Assembly (NCBI RefSeq): GCF_013410565.1 | Contig: NZ_JACCFO010000001.1 | Coordinates: forward strand, 4,340,001 to 4,404,000 | Source of the DNA: Streptomonospora nanhaiensis | GTDB taxonomy: Bacteria > Actinomycetota > Actinomycetes > Streptosporangiales > Streptosporangiaceae | Direction of reading: 5' to 3' | Length of the DNA: 64,000 nucleotides | Shown here: one piece after another, positions 26,000 through 34,222 of the stretch | Numbering within the stretch: position 1 is the stretch's first letter | How the letters are laid out: every line of letters begins with the position of its first letter | The notes under the pieces: model-generated | The model's database searches: none | What the model was told of the DNA's origin: nothing | What the model saw: the letters and a program-made list of their open reading frames with translations, nothing else | Translations under genes and position numbers: made by a program

Positions 26000-27253
26000 A
26001 TGGGCGAACCATCCTTCTCCTCGGACCCCGCCGCGCGGCCGGACGCCGCCCGCCGCCGGCTGCGGGTCCTCATGGGCACCGACACCTACCCGCCCGACGT
26101 CAACGGCGCCGCCCTGTTCACCGCCCGCCTGGCCCGCGGGCTGGCCGAGCGCGGCGTGGACCTGCACATGGTGTGCCCCTCGCCCGACGGCGCGCCCCGC
26201 GTGGCCGGCGCCGAGGGCGTGGTCGAGCACCGGCTGCGCTCGATGCCCTCCCTCGTCCACGAGTTGGTGCGGCTGGCCCTGCCGCCCGGCGCGCCCGGCC
26301 ACATCGACCGCCTGATGCGGCGGCTGCGGCCCGACGCCGTGCACATCCAGAACCACTTCATCGTCGGCCGCCTCCTGCTGGGGGCGGCCCGCCGCCACGG
26401 GGTCCCGGTCGTGGCCACCAACCACTTCATGCCGGAGAACCTGTTCGCCTACCTGCGCTGCCCGCCGGCGCTGCGCGGCGCGCTGGGCGCCTACGCCTGG
26501 CGCGACTTCGTGCGGGTGTACTCCCAGGCCGACCGCGTCACCACGCCGACCCGCATCGCGGCGCGCCTGCTGCGGGACAAGGGCTTCCACCGCGCCGTCG
26601 AGGCGGTCTCGTGCGGCACCGACCTGGACCGCTTCCGGCCGCTCGCGGGCGGCGCGGCCGCGCGCTCCGCCGTCCGCGCCAGGCTGGGCGTGCCCGACCG
26701 CCCCACCATGGTGTTCGTCGGCCGCCTCGACGCGGAGAAGAACATCGCCGACCTCGTCGAGGCGCTGCCCCACGTCACCGCGCCCGGCGCGCAGCTGGTG
26801 GTGGCGGGGTCGGGCTCCCAGCGCCGCCACCTGGAGGCGCTGGCCGCCGAGCACGGGGTCGCCGACCGGGTCCACCTGCTGGGGCACGTGCCCAACGGCG
26901 ACCTGCCCGACGTCTACCACTCCGGCGACGTGTTCACCATCGCCGGGACCGCCGAGCTGCAGAGCATCGCGACCCTGGAGGCGATGGCCAGCGGGCTGCC
27001 GGTGGTGGCCGCCGACGCGCTGGCGCTGCCGCACCTGGTGCGGCCCGGGCACAACGGCTACCTGTACCAGCCGGGTGCCGCCGGGGAACTGGCGAAGTAC
27101 GTGAGCGAGATCCTGGCCGCCCCCGAGGAGCGCGCCCGCATGGGCCGGGCCTGCCGCCGCCGCGCCGCCCGCCACGACCACCAGGTCTCGTGCGCGCGCT
27201 ACGAGGAGATCTACCGCGACCTCGCCCGCCCCTGGGCGGCGCGGTCGGGCTGA
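26000..27253 (+). CDS. GT4-family glycosyltransferase (PimB/mannosyltransferase-like)
   Basis: Retaining GT-B glycosyltransferase of 417 residues acting at the cytoplasmic face on lipid or glycan acceptors. The N-terminal acceptor domain begins after a short tail with VLMGTDTYPPDVNGAALFTARLARGLAERG, and the donor domain has MVFVGRLDAEKNIADLVEALP and the EX7E-type motif AELQSIATLEAMASGLPVVA, which binds the sugar-nucleotide diphosphate. The sequence resembles actinobacterial GDP-mannose-dependent alpha-mannosyltransferases (PimB/MgtA type) and monogalactosyl/glucosyl-diacylglycerol synthases; donor and acceptor cannot be decided. ATG 26000 has GGAG nine bases upstream. Located between an envelope protease and a membrane transporter, consistent with an envelope role. 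Confidence 0.88.
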   Translation: MGEPSFSSDPAARPDAARRRLRVLMGTDTYPPDVNGAALFTARLARGLAERGVDLHMVCPSPDGAPRVAGAEGVVEHRLRSMPSLVHELVRLALPPGAPGHIDRLMRRLRPDAVHIQNHFIVGRLLLGAARRHGVPVVATNHFMPENLFAYLRCPPALRGALGAYAWRDFVRVYSQADRVTTPTRIAARLLRDKGFHRAVEAVSCGTDLDRFRPLAGGAAARSAVRARLGVPDRPTMVFVGRLDAEKNIADLVEALPHVTAPGAQLVVAGSGSQRRHLEALAAEHGVADRVHLLGHVPNGDLPDVYHSGDVFTIAGTAELQSIATLEAMASGLPVVAADALALPHLVRPGHNGYLYQPGAAGELAKYVSEILAAPEERARMGRACRRRAARHDHQVSCARYEEIYRDLARPWAARSG

Positions 27254-27262
27254 GGCCGCGGT

Positions 27263-27312
27263 GCGCCGCCGTTTGCGCGGCGGCGCCCGCCCGCGCGGCG
27301 CCGCGCGGGCGG
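27263..27312 (+). terminator. Two adjacent GC hairpins after glycosyltransferase gene
   Basis: GCGCCGCC (27263-27270) pairs with GGCGGCGC (27279-27286). Immediately after, CCGCCCGCGCGG (27287-27298) pairs with 27301-27312. There is no T-tract; termination is inferred from position. Confidence 0.5.
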
Positions 27313-27817
27313 CGGGTCCGGGCGGTGCGGGGGGTAGGCGCGGGCACACGGGGTAGTCGGCCGTGGCACACGGGTGACGCCGGGGGTGCGGGCGTGCCCT
27401 GTTTATCAGGGTTTCACTTTCCGGCCAGGACAATGCCGAGGCCAGGGTGGTACTCAGGAGCGCGGACCACGTGCGGGCGCGCACGCGGCCCGAGGGCGCG
27501 TCCGGAGGCCCTGGCCGCCGGCGACCGCCGCCCTGAGTGCGGCACCGGCGAGTGCGGCATGCCAGACTCAGCCCGTGCCCGCGGGCGCGCGGCACCGATA
27601 CCTGTGCCGGGAACCGGACGGCTCCCGGCGCCGCTCGGCGCCGCACTTTCGCGGACACGTCCTCGCTGTGCCCGCCGCCCGCGCCCGCCGGCGCCGGCGG
27701 CGGTTCCGCCCGCACGCCGTCACCGGATCCGCCGATGGCGGACGCCGGGGCAACCCCATCGTCCGGTGGTCCCATCGCCGACCACACAGGTGCACCGCTA
27801 GGAGGGCGCGACCGCTC
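27313..27817. other. 505-bp intergenic region upstream of DMT-like transporter
   Basis: No gene is recognised. A short AT-richer patch (27399-27435, including TTTATCAGGGTTTCACTTTCC) could hold a promoter. Other open frames read as basic low-complexity shadows. Confidence 0.4.
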
Positions 27818-28831
27818 ATGACGTGGCCAGTGGTTATCGCCATCGCGGGTGCGCTCGCCGTCGCGGCCGGAGCCGCGTTCCAGGAGCGGGCCGTGGTCGC
27901 CGCGCCCCGGACCGGCGGCCAGCTGCGGCTCCTGGGCTCCCTGCTGCGCAGCAAGGGCTGGTGCCTGGGCACCTTCATGACCGCCTCGGGTGTGCTGGCG
28001 CACATGGTGGCGCTGGGGCACGCCCCGCTGGTCATCGTGCAGCCGATCGGCATGAGCGGCCTGATGTTCGCGGTGATGCTCTCGGCGTTCTTCCGGCGCC
28101 AGCGGCTCACCCCCGCGCAGGTGTTCGGGTCGCTCGCGGTCACCGCCGCGCTCATCGGCCTGCTCGCCACCATCCCCGACCACGCCAGCTCACCGGTCCT
28201 GACCGGCGCCGAGACCGTGCTGCTGCCGCTGGGCTGCGCGGGCGCGATGCTGCTGGCCGTGGCCGCCGCCCGGTTCAGCGGCCCGACCACCTCGGCCTGG
28301 ATCCTGGCGCTGGCGGGCGGTGTGGCCTACGGCGGCACCTCGGCGCTGGCCCGCGTCATCGGGTCGGCGGCGGTGGCCGACCTGTCGGCGGTGCTCCAGC
28401 CGCTCACCGCCGTGGGCCTGGTGATCGGGCTCAGCGGCGCGGTCATCGTGCAGAACTCCTACCGCACCGGGCACTTCGCGCTCGCCTACTCGGTGCTGCT
28501 GATCTCCGCCCCCCTGGCCGCGACCGCCATGGGGGTGGCGTTCTTCGACGAGCGGCTGCCCACCGGCCTGCTCGACGGCACCGTGGCGCTGGCCGCCGCG
28601 GTGCTGGGCGCGGTGGGCGTGGTCACGCTGGCGCGCAGCAGCGGGCCGCCGACGCGGCAGCGCGCCGACGCGGCCCCCCGATCCGCGGCGCCGTCCGAGG
28701 CGGCCGAGCGGGCACCCGCCGATCCCGGCGGGCGCGGCCGGCGCGCCACGCGTGCGGCCGTGCCGCCGCACACGCGCGGCGCGGCCCCGCACCGCCCGGT
28801 GCGGCGCTCGGCCAACCCCGCCGTGGAGTGA
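27818..28831 (+). CDS. DMT/NIPA-like multidrug or metabolite transporter
   Basis: Integral membrane protein of 337 residues with about nine or ten helices in residues 1-275 and a 60-residue basic, proline/alanine-rich cytoplasmic tail. WPVVIAIAGALAVAAGAAFQERAV at the start, the conserved PLVIVQPIGMSGLMFAVMLSAFF and the C-terminal repeat QPLTAVGLVIGLSGAVIVQNSYRTGHF place it in the actinobacterial DMT/DUF803 (NIPA-like) group, whose human members carry Mg2+; bacterial substrates are unproven. GGAGGGCGCG precedes ATG 27818, and the upstream frame is a shadow. Convergent with the sensor kinase gene with only 22 bp between stops, so transcription must overlap. Confidence 0.82.
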   Translation: MTWPVVIAIAGALAVAAGAAFQERAVVAAPRTGGQLRLLGSLLRSKGWCLGTFMTASGVLAHMVALGHAPLVIVQPIGMSGLMFAVMLSAFFRRQRLTPAQVFGSLAVTAALIGLLATIPDHASSPVLTGAETVLLPLGCAGAMLLAVAAARFSGPTTSAWILALAGGVAYGGTSALARVIGSAAVADLSAVLQPLTAVGLVIGLSGAVIVQNSYRTGHFALAYSVLLISAPLAATAMGVAFFDERLPTGLLDGTVALAAAVLGAVGVVTLARSSGPPTRQRADAAPRSAAPSEAAERAPADPGGRGRRATRAAVPPHTRGAAPHRPVRRSANPAVE

Positions 28832-28853
28832 GCCCGCGCGCCCGGCCGCCGGT

Positions 28854-30290
28854 TCACTCCGCCGCCGCGGCCTCCGGCGGCAGCGGGGGCAGCCAGAACC
28901 CCACCACGGCGCCGCCGTCGGGCCGGTTGCGCGCCAGGACCCGCCCGCCGTGCGCGGTGACGATGTCCTGCACCATGGACAGCCCCAGGCCCGATCCGGG
29001 CAGGCTGCGGGCCGAGGTCGCCCGGTAGAAGCGCTCGAAGATGTGCGCCAGCTCCGCGGGGTCGATGCCCGGGCCCCGGTCGCGCACCTCCACCCGGCCC
29101 CGGCGGATCACGATCTCGATGGGGGCGCTGCCTCCGGGGTCGAACTTGGCGGCGTTCTCCACCGGGTTGGACAGCGCCCGCTCCAGGGCGGTGGGCCGGC
29201 CCATCACCACCGTGTCGTCGGCGTCCACCACCACGTCGCGCCCGGTCCGGCGCCGCGTGCGCGCGGCGACCCGCTCGGCCATGGCGCCCAGGTGGAGTTC
29301 GCGCGGGCGCTCGTCCTCGCGGCTGTCGGTCGCCAGCTCCACCAGCTCGTTGACCAGGTCGGTCAGCTCCCGGGTCTCGCTCTGCAGGTCCTCGACCAGC
29401 CGCTCGCGCGCCTCCGGCGAGAGGCGGTCGAACCGCTTCATGACGCTCACGTTGGTGCGCACGCTGGTCAGCGGGGTACGCAGCTCGTGCGAGGCGTTCT
29501 GCACCAGGCGGCGCTGCTCCTCCTTGGCCCCGGCCAGCCGCGCCAGCATCGCGCTGAAGGCGTTGCCGAGCCGGCCCACCTCGTCGCGGCCGGCCCCGCC
29601 GTTGTCGCCCCCCGGCATCGGGTAGTCCAGGCGGCCGGTGGCGCTGACGTACTCGGCGGCCTCGGTGAGCCGCACCAGCCGGCCGGTGACGCCCCGCCCC
29701 ACCAGCCAGCCGGCGACGGCGGCGCCGATCGCCACCATCACGCCCACGCCCAGCATCTGCCCCGCGAGCTGGTCGAGCATGCTCTCGGTGGGCGAGAGCC
29801 GCTGCCCGATCTGCAGCGCGCCCTGGGCGTCGCCCAGCGAGACGGTGGCGATGCGGTACCGCTCGCCCTCGGCGCTGTCCTCACGGGTGTGGACGACGCC
29901 GGGCTCCTGCTCCAGCGCGATCTCGCGGTCCTCCTCGCCCGTTGGCAGGAATCGCACCTGCTCTCCGGGGCGGATCGGCAGCGACACCCCGCCGTCGGGG
30001 CTGACCATCTGGTAGGTGAAGGAGTTGGAGTGCAGCAGGGTGAGGGTGCGGTTGCCGTAGCCGGGCGGCTGGGTGGCGCCGCGCAGCTCGTCGGTGAGGT
30101 TGGCGACGGTGGCGTCGAACTCGTTCTGGGCGTCGGTGCGGATCATGAACGCGGCGGTGTTGTAGGCCAGCGAGCCCACCACCGCGATGACCACGGTGGC
30201 CACCAGGGCGAACAGCACGGCGAAGCGGGTGCCCAGCCGCCACTCGCTCAGCGGCGGCACGCCCAGGCCCGGCCGGGGCATCTGGGGCAT
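28854..30290 (-). CDS. Sensor histidine kinase, MprB-like
   Basis: Membrane sensor kinase of 478 residues. TM1 ~20-43, extracytoplasmic sensor ~44-180, TM2 ~180-202 and HAMP ~203-255 (WLVGRGVTGRLVRLTEAAEYVSATG). The HisKA phosphoacceptor H268 is in NASHELRTPLTSVR, and HATPase motifs are visible as N-box NPVENAAKFDPGG, G1 DRGPGIDP and G2 GSGLGLSMV. Architecture and sequence match MprB-type kinases, which sense envelope stress. It begins six bases after the response regulator stop codon, so they form one operon. The extracytoplasmic domain is acidic. Proline/alanine-rich tail at the C-terminus. Confidence 0.93.
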   Translation of the reverse strand: MPQMPRPGLGVPPLSEWRLGTRFAVLFALVATVVIAVVGSLAYNTAAFMIRTDAQNEFDATVANLTDELRGATQPPGYGNRTLTLLHSNSFTYQMVSPDGGVSLPIRPGEQVRFLPTGEEDREIALEQEPGVVHTREDSAEGERYRIATVSLGDAQGALQIGQRLSPTESMLDQLAGQMLGVGVMVAIGAAVAGWLVGRGVTGRLVRLTEAAEYVSATGRLDYPMPGGDNGGAGRDEVGRLGNAFSAMLARLAGAKEEQRRLVQNASHELRTPLTSVRTNVSVMKRFDRLSPEARERLVEDLQSETRELTDLVNELVELATDSREDERPRELHLGAMAERVAARTRRRTGRDVVVDADDTVVMGRPTALERALSNPVENAAKFDPGGSAPIEIVIRRGRVEVRDRGPGIDPAELAHIFERFYRATSARSLPGSGLGLSMVQDIVTAHGGRVLARNRPDGGAVVGFWLPPLPPEAAAAE

Positions 30291-30296
30291 CGCAGG

Positions 30297-31001
30297 TCAC
30301 CTCGACGTCTGCGGGCGCACCGTGTAGCCGACGCCCCGCACGGTCTGGATGAGCGGCGGGGTGCCCTGCGGCTCCAGCTTGCGGCGCAGGTAGCTGATGT
30401 AGACGGCCAGGTTCTTGGACTCCGGGCCGAAGTCGTAGCCCCAGATGCGGTCGTAGATGGTGGCGTGGTCCAGCACGATCCCGGCGTTGCGCACCAGCAG
30501 TTCCAGCAGGTCGAACTCTGTCTTGGACAGCACCACCTCGGTGCCGCCGCGCCAGACGCGCCGCGCGCCGGGGTCCATCCGCAGGTCGCCGACCCGGAGC
30601 AGCTGCGCGCCCTCGCCGTCCTCGGCGGGCGCGGCGCGGCGCAGCAGGGCGCGCAGCCGCGCCAGCAGTTCGTCCAGCTCGAAGGGCTTGGGCAGGTAGT
30701 CGTCGGCCCCGGCGTCCAGCCCGGCGACCCGGTCGGGGGTCTCCACCCGCGCGGTCAGCATGAGGATGGGGGTGCGGTCGCCCTCGGCCCGCAGCACCCG
30801 GCACACGCCCAGGCCGTCGACACCGGGCATCATCACGTCCAGCACCAGCAGGTCCACCGGGTCGCCGTGGACGGCGGCCAGCGCCTGCACGCCGTCGGCC
30901 ACGGTGCGCACCTCGTAGCCCTCCAGCTGGAGGGCCCGCTCCAGGGAGTCGCGGATGGCGCGGTCGTCGTCGGCGATCAGGACGCGGCTGGCTCGGCTCA
31001 T
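30297..31001 (-). CDS. OmpR/PhoB-type response regulator, MprA-like
   Basis: Response regulator of 234 residues, first gene of the operon with the sensor kinase. Receiver domain: D11-D13 acid patch (IADDDRAI), phosphoacceptor D55 in LLVLDVMMPG, T83 and K105 in LPKPFE. C-terminal winged helix: RVGDLRMDPGARRVWRGG, LSKTEFDLLELLVRNAGIV and the closing VRGVGYTVRP, all as in MprA. Upstream TAACCC hexamers in the leader are possible -10 boxes. It probably regulates envelope-stress genes, of which the HtrA-like protease gene at 23493 is a candidate. Identification as MprA rather than a close paralogue is inferred. Confidence 0.93.
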   Translation of the reverse strand: MSRASRVLIADDDRAIRDSLERALQLEGYEVRTVADGVQALAAVHGDPVDLLVLDVMMPGVDGLGVCRVLRAEGDRTPILMLTARVETPDRVAGLDAGADDYLPKPFELDELLARLRALLRRAAPAEDGEGAQLLRVGDLRMDPGARRVWRGGTEVVLSKTEFDLLELLVRNAGIVLDHATIYDRIWGYDFGPESKNLAVYISYLRRKLEPQGTPPLIQTVRGVGYTVRPQTSR

Positions 31002-31069
31002 GCAGCCAATGGTGTCCCATCAGGGTTAGCCGCCGGTAAGAGCGGCACGAGGGCGTGTTGTGCGCCGCG

Positions 31070-31621
31070 TCAAGCCGCCGCGGCGGTGCGGCGGGCGGCC
31101 AGCACCACGTACAGGCCGCAGGCGAGCAGGGTGGCACCGGAGAGCACACCGCTGACGAACGGCGTCCAGGCGGCGGCGGGGGTGGCCAGCAGGGCGAACC
31201 CGGCCGCGCCCAGGGCGGTGAGCACGGCGCCGGGCACGGCGATGCCGCGCTCGCGCCAGACCGCCATCAGCGCGACGAAGTGCAGGCCCACGACGAGCGC
31301 CACCCAGGCGACGTTGGCCTCGGCGGGGGCGCCCAGGGCGCGCAGCACCGGGAAGCCGCCGAAGAGCAGCAGCGCCTCGGCCGCCACCACGGCCGCGTAG
31401 CCGCGGCCGAACATGGCGCGGCCGGGAGCGGTGGCGGGCGGGGCGGCCCGGGCGGCGAGCACGCCCAGGACCACGGTGGCGGCCAGGCAGGCGAGGGCCA
31501 GGACGCGCAGCGCGGCGCCCGCGGCGGCGGGTAGGGGGGCGTGCGCGTTGACCAGGACGAAGACCGTCCCGAACGAGGAGCCGATGAGGATTCCGGTGAA
31601 GCGCTCGAAGAGGGCGCGCAC
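31070..31621 (-). CDS. Integral membrane protein (about six helices)
   Basis: Hydrophobic protein of 183 residues with helices spread over the full length, unrecognised family. The open frame extends to 31771, but GTG 31621 follows the previous stop by one base and begins VRALFERFTGILIGSSFGTV, with GGAG nine bases upstream, so I take it as the start. The longer version would overlap the upstream gene and add a proline-rich unnatural N-terminus. Co-translated with the 82-residue membrane gene upstream. No enzymatic motif is seen. Confidence 0.7.
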   Translation of the reverse strand: MRALFERFTGILIGSSFGTVFVLVNAHAPLPAAAGAALRVLALACLAATVVLGVLAARAAPPATAPGRAMFGRGYAAVVAAEALLLFGGFPVLRALGAPAEANVAWVALVVGLHFVALMAVWRERGIAVPGAVLTALGAAGFALLATPAAAWTPFVSGVLSGATLLACGLYVVLAARRTAAAA

Positions 31622-31622
31622 G

Positions 31623-31871
31623 TCAGCTCTTCTCCGGTGTGCTCGGGCCGGTGCCGTCGGCGTCATCGGTGCCGCCAGTGCCCTCGAGGCCCTCGGACTC
31701 CCCGGAGGCCGGGGCGCCGCGCTTGGCGGCGGCGGCGAAGGAGACGCTGAACGTGATCCCGATGGCAACACCGAAGACGGCGCCCAGGGCGAGGTTGTCC
31801 ATGGCCACCCCCAGGGAGATGCCGATGGCCACGCCGAGCGGGATGCCCGTTCCTACCGACCTGCCGTCCAC
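31623..31871 (-). CDS. Small glycine-rich membrane protein (82 residues)
   Basis: Two closely spaced glycine-zipper helices, GTGIPLGVAIGISLGVAMDNLALGAVFGVAIGITF, are followed by an acidic, glycine/threonine-rich soluble tail ending PSTPEKS. GTG 31871 has GGAG with a six-base spacer; an ATG at 31925 would add 18 arginine-rich residues. The glycine spacing (GxxxG-type repeats) implies helix packing, as in small transport or assembly subunits. Coupled to the next membrane gene by a one-base gap. No known family. Confidence 0.65.
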   Translation of the reverse strand: MDGRSVGTGIPLGVAIGISLGVAMDNLALGAVFGVAIGITFSVSFAAAAKRGAPASGESEGLEGTGGTDDADGTGPSTPEKS

Positions 31872-31976
31872 GCGCCGCTCCGTTCCCCGGCCGCGCCGCC
31901 GCCGGTCCGTTCCCTGGTGACGCACCTCTGACGTGCCGCGACACGGAACGGTTCCGGTTCCGCGCGCCGGCGGGCC

Positions 31977-32942
31977 TCACAGGTCCATGTCCCAGTCCTG
32001 GGGCACCAGGTCGGCGCCGTAGAGGCGGGCGGGCGCGGAGCGGGTGAGCCGGAACCCCGCCGCCTCGTAGATGCGCAGGGCCGAGCGCAGCACCGACACC
32101 GTCGACAGCGTCATGCGCCGGTAGCCCGCCTCGCGGGCGAAGGCCACGCAGGTGCCGACCAACCGGGAGCCGGTACCCAGACCGCGCGCCGAGGGCTCCA
32201 CGAACAGCAGGCGCAGCCGGGCCGTCTGGGCATCGTCGCGGACGCAGGCCACGCACCCCACCCGCTCGCCGTCGAGTTCGGCGATCCACATGGCCTCGGC
32301 CGCGGGGTCGAAGCCGGCGCCGAAGTCGGCCACGATGCGGGCGACCGACGCCTCGAACGTCCGGTCCCAGCCGTACTCGGCCGCGTAGAGCGCGCCGTGG
32401 CGCTCGACCACCCACCCCAGGTCGCCGGGGCGCGGCGCGCGCAGCAGCACCGCGGGCTCCGGCGCGCCGCCCCGCGCCGCGCGGCGGGCCGCCGGGGCGT
32501 CGAGCAGGTGGCGCACCGTGGCCAGCGCCGCCAGCAGCCGCTGCCGGTCGGCGGGGGCCAGGTGCGCGATCAGCTCCTCGATCTGGGTGTTGGAGCGCTC
32601 GTCCAGTTCGGCGGAGACGCGGGAGCCCTCGGCGGTCAGCTCGACCAGCTGGCGGCGGCCGTCGTCGGGCGAGGGCGAGCGCACGACCAGGCCGCCGCGC
32701 TCCAGCCGGGACAGGACGCGGCTGAGCTGGCCGGGGTCCATGTCGAGGTCGCGGCGCAGCGCCAGCGCCTCGGTGCGGCCGCGGTGGCGCAGTTCGTACA
32801 TGATCCGCACCTCGGTCAGCGTCCAGGGGGAGTCCAGCAGAGTGGGGCGCAGCACCCCGACCCGGCGGGTGAAGAACCGGTTGAACGCGCGGATGGCGAA
32901 GACGTCCCGCGGTGGGACGTGCGGCGCGGCGGTGGTGCCCAT
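31977..32942 (-). CDS. MarR-GNAT fusion (bifunctional HTH regulator/N-acetyltransferase)
   Basis: Fusion protein of 321 residues. Residues ~1-150 are a MarR winged helix (AFNRFFTRRVGVLRPTLLDS, DLDMDPGQLSRVLSRLERGGLV, DDGRRQLVELTAEG) and residues ~170-321 a GNAT acetyltransferase with the acetyl-CoA loop EPSARGLGTGSRLVGTCVAFA. This architecture is common in actinomycetes and proteobacteria; the acetyltransferase is thought to modify a small molecule or protein and the HTH to regulate nearby genes. ATG 32942 fits the domain start. A TTTG-N9-CAAA palindrome lies 54 bases upstream, a likely autoregulatory site. Divergence from neighbours leaves its target unclear. Confidence 0.9.
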   Translation of the reverse strand: MGTTAAPHVPPRDVFAIRAFNRFFTRRVGVLRPTLLDSPWTLTEVRIMYELRHRGRTEALALRRDLDMDPGQLSRVLSRLERGGLVVRSPSPDDGRRQLVELTAEGSRVSAELDERSNTQIEELIAHLAPADRQRLLAALATVRHLLDAPAARRAARGGAPEPAVLLRAPRPGDLGWVVERHGALYAAEYGWDRTFEASVARIVADFGAGFDPAAEAMWIAELDGERVGCVACVRDDAQTARLRLLFVEPSARGLGTGSRLVGTCVAFAREAGYRRMTLSTVSVLRSALRIYEAAGFRLTRSAPARLYGADLVPQDWDMDL

Positions 32943-32995
32943 GGCTGCCCCCGAGGCGAGGTCCTCCGGCCGGGTGTGCCCGCCGGAGCAGGAAC

Positions 32996-33012
32996 GTTTG
33001 ACTGTGGCAAAC
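32996..33012. promoter_or_regulatory. Candidate MarR-type operator
   Basis: GTTTG (32996-33000) and CAAAC (33008-33012) form an inverted repeat with a seven-base spacer, 54 bases upstream of the MarR-GNAT start, in an AT-rich patch where the minus-strand promoter should be. Confidence 0.45.
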
Positions 33013-33106
33013 AAAACTACCCCGCGCCGGGCCCCTGCGGAAGGGGGTGCGCGCCCCTTCCGCCCGGCCGGACCGCCCCGCCCGGCCGGGGCGGTCGGCG
33101 CGCGGG

Positions 33107-34069
33107 CTACTCCGGACGCCCGCCGCCCTCGGCGGGCGGGGTGGGCCGCATCCCGGCCGCGCGGCCCTTGCCCGCCACCACCAGCGCCATCTTGCGCGAC
33201 GCCTCGTCCAGCATCTCCTCGCCGAGCATCACCGCGCCGCGCCGCTCCACGGTGGTGGCGTGCTCGTAGGCCGCCAGGATCCGCTCGGCGTGGTCGTAGT
33301 CCTCCTGGCTGGGGGAGTAGGCGGCGTTGGCCGCCTCCACCTGGAGCGGGTGCAGCACCCACTTGCCGTCGAAGCCCAGCGCCGCCGAGCGCGCGGCCGA
33401 GCGGGCGAACGCGTCCACGTCGCGGATCTGCAGGTAGGGGCCGTCGATCGCCTGGAGCCCGTGGGCGCGGGCGGCCATGAGGATCCGCATCAGCACGTAG
33501 TGGTAGGCGTCGCCCACGTCGTAGCCCGGCGGCTGCTCACCGACCACCAGCGTCTTCATGTTGATGGAGGCCATGAAGTCGGCCGGGCCGTACACCAGGC
33601 TCTCCAGCCGGGGCGAGGCCGCCGCGATGGCGTCGACGTTGACCAGGCCGCGCGCGTCCTCGATCTGCGCCTCGATGCCGATGCGGCCCGGCTCCAGGCC
33701 GGTGGCCGCCTCGATCTGGGTGAGCAGGGTGTCCAGCCACCGCACGTGGTCGGGGCCGGTGACCTTGGGCAGCACCAGGCAGTCCAGTTCCGCGCCGGCG
33801 CCCTCGACCACGGTGATCACGTCGCGGTAGGTCCAGGGCGTGGACAGGTCGTTGACCCGCACGGTGCGGACCTTGCCGCCCCACCCGCCCTCCTTGAGCG
33901 CGGCCACCACGGTCTCGCGCGCCGCCTCCTTGGCGAGCGGCGCCACGGCGTCCTCCAGGTCCAGGAAGAACGCGTCCACCTCCAGCCCGCGCGCCTTCTC
34001 GATGAACCGGGGGTTGGACCCCGGCACCGCGAGCACCGAGCGCCGCGACCGCGATGCCACCGAGCCCAT
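33107..34069 (-). CDS. CitE-like CoA ester lyase (HpcH/HpaI aldolase family)
   Basis: TIM-barrel lyase of 320 residues that cleaves or forms beta-hydroxyacyl-CoA esters such as L-malyl-CoA or beta-methylmalyl-CoA, or citramalyl-CoA. The core strands are SVLAVPGSNPRFIEKARGLEVD, then FLDLEDAVAP with the conserved metal-binding acidic pair, LPKVTGPDHV, IEAQIEDARGLVN and the substrate-binding GPADFMASINMKT. FDGKWVLHPLQVEAAN near the C-terminus is typical of the actinobacterial branch. The start ATG 34069 has AAGGAGG eight bases upstream; the longer frame to 34138 lacks this. It stands alone, divergent from a molybdoenzyme gene, so its pathway is not indicated. Could also be a citrate lyase beta-like regulatory paralogue. 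Confidence 0.88.
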   Translation of the reverse strand: MGSVASRSRRSVLAVPGSNPRFIEKARGLEVDAFFLDLEDAVAPLAKEAARETVVAALKEGGWGGKVRTVRVNDLSTPWTYRDVITVVEGAGAELDCLVLPKVTGPDHVRWLDTLLTQIEAATGLEPGRIGIEAQIEDARGLVNVDAIAAASPRLESLVYGPADFMASINMKTLVVGEQPPGYDVGDAYHYVLMRILMAARAHGLQAIDGPYLQIRDVDAFARSAARSAALGFDGKWVLHPLQVEAANAAYSPSQEDYDHAERILAAYEHATTVERRGAVMLGEEMLDEASRKMALVVAGKGRAAGMRPTPPAEGGGRPE

Positions 34070-34222
34070 GTCCGCCTCCTTCGCCTCGACCAGGTCGTCC
34101 CGGGGCCCGCGGCCCCGTCCGCCATCCTCGCAAAGCACACGCGGGGGCGGCCGCGCGGCCGCCCTCCATCAGTGCATAAAGTGCAGAGCAGGGCAAAGGG
34201 AGCGCCCGGAGGAAGGGACAGC

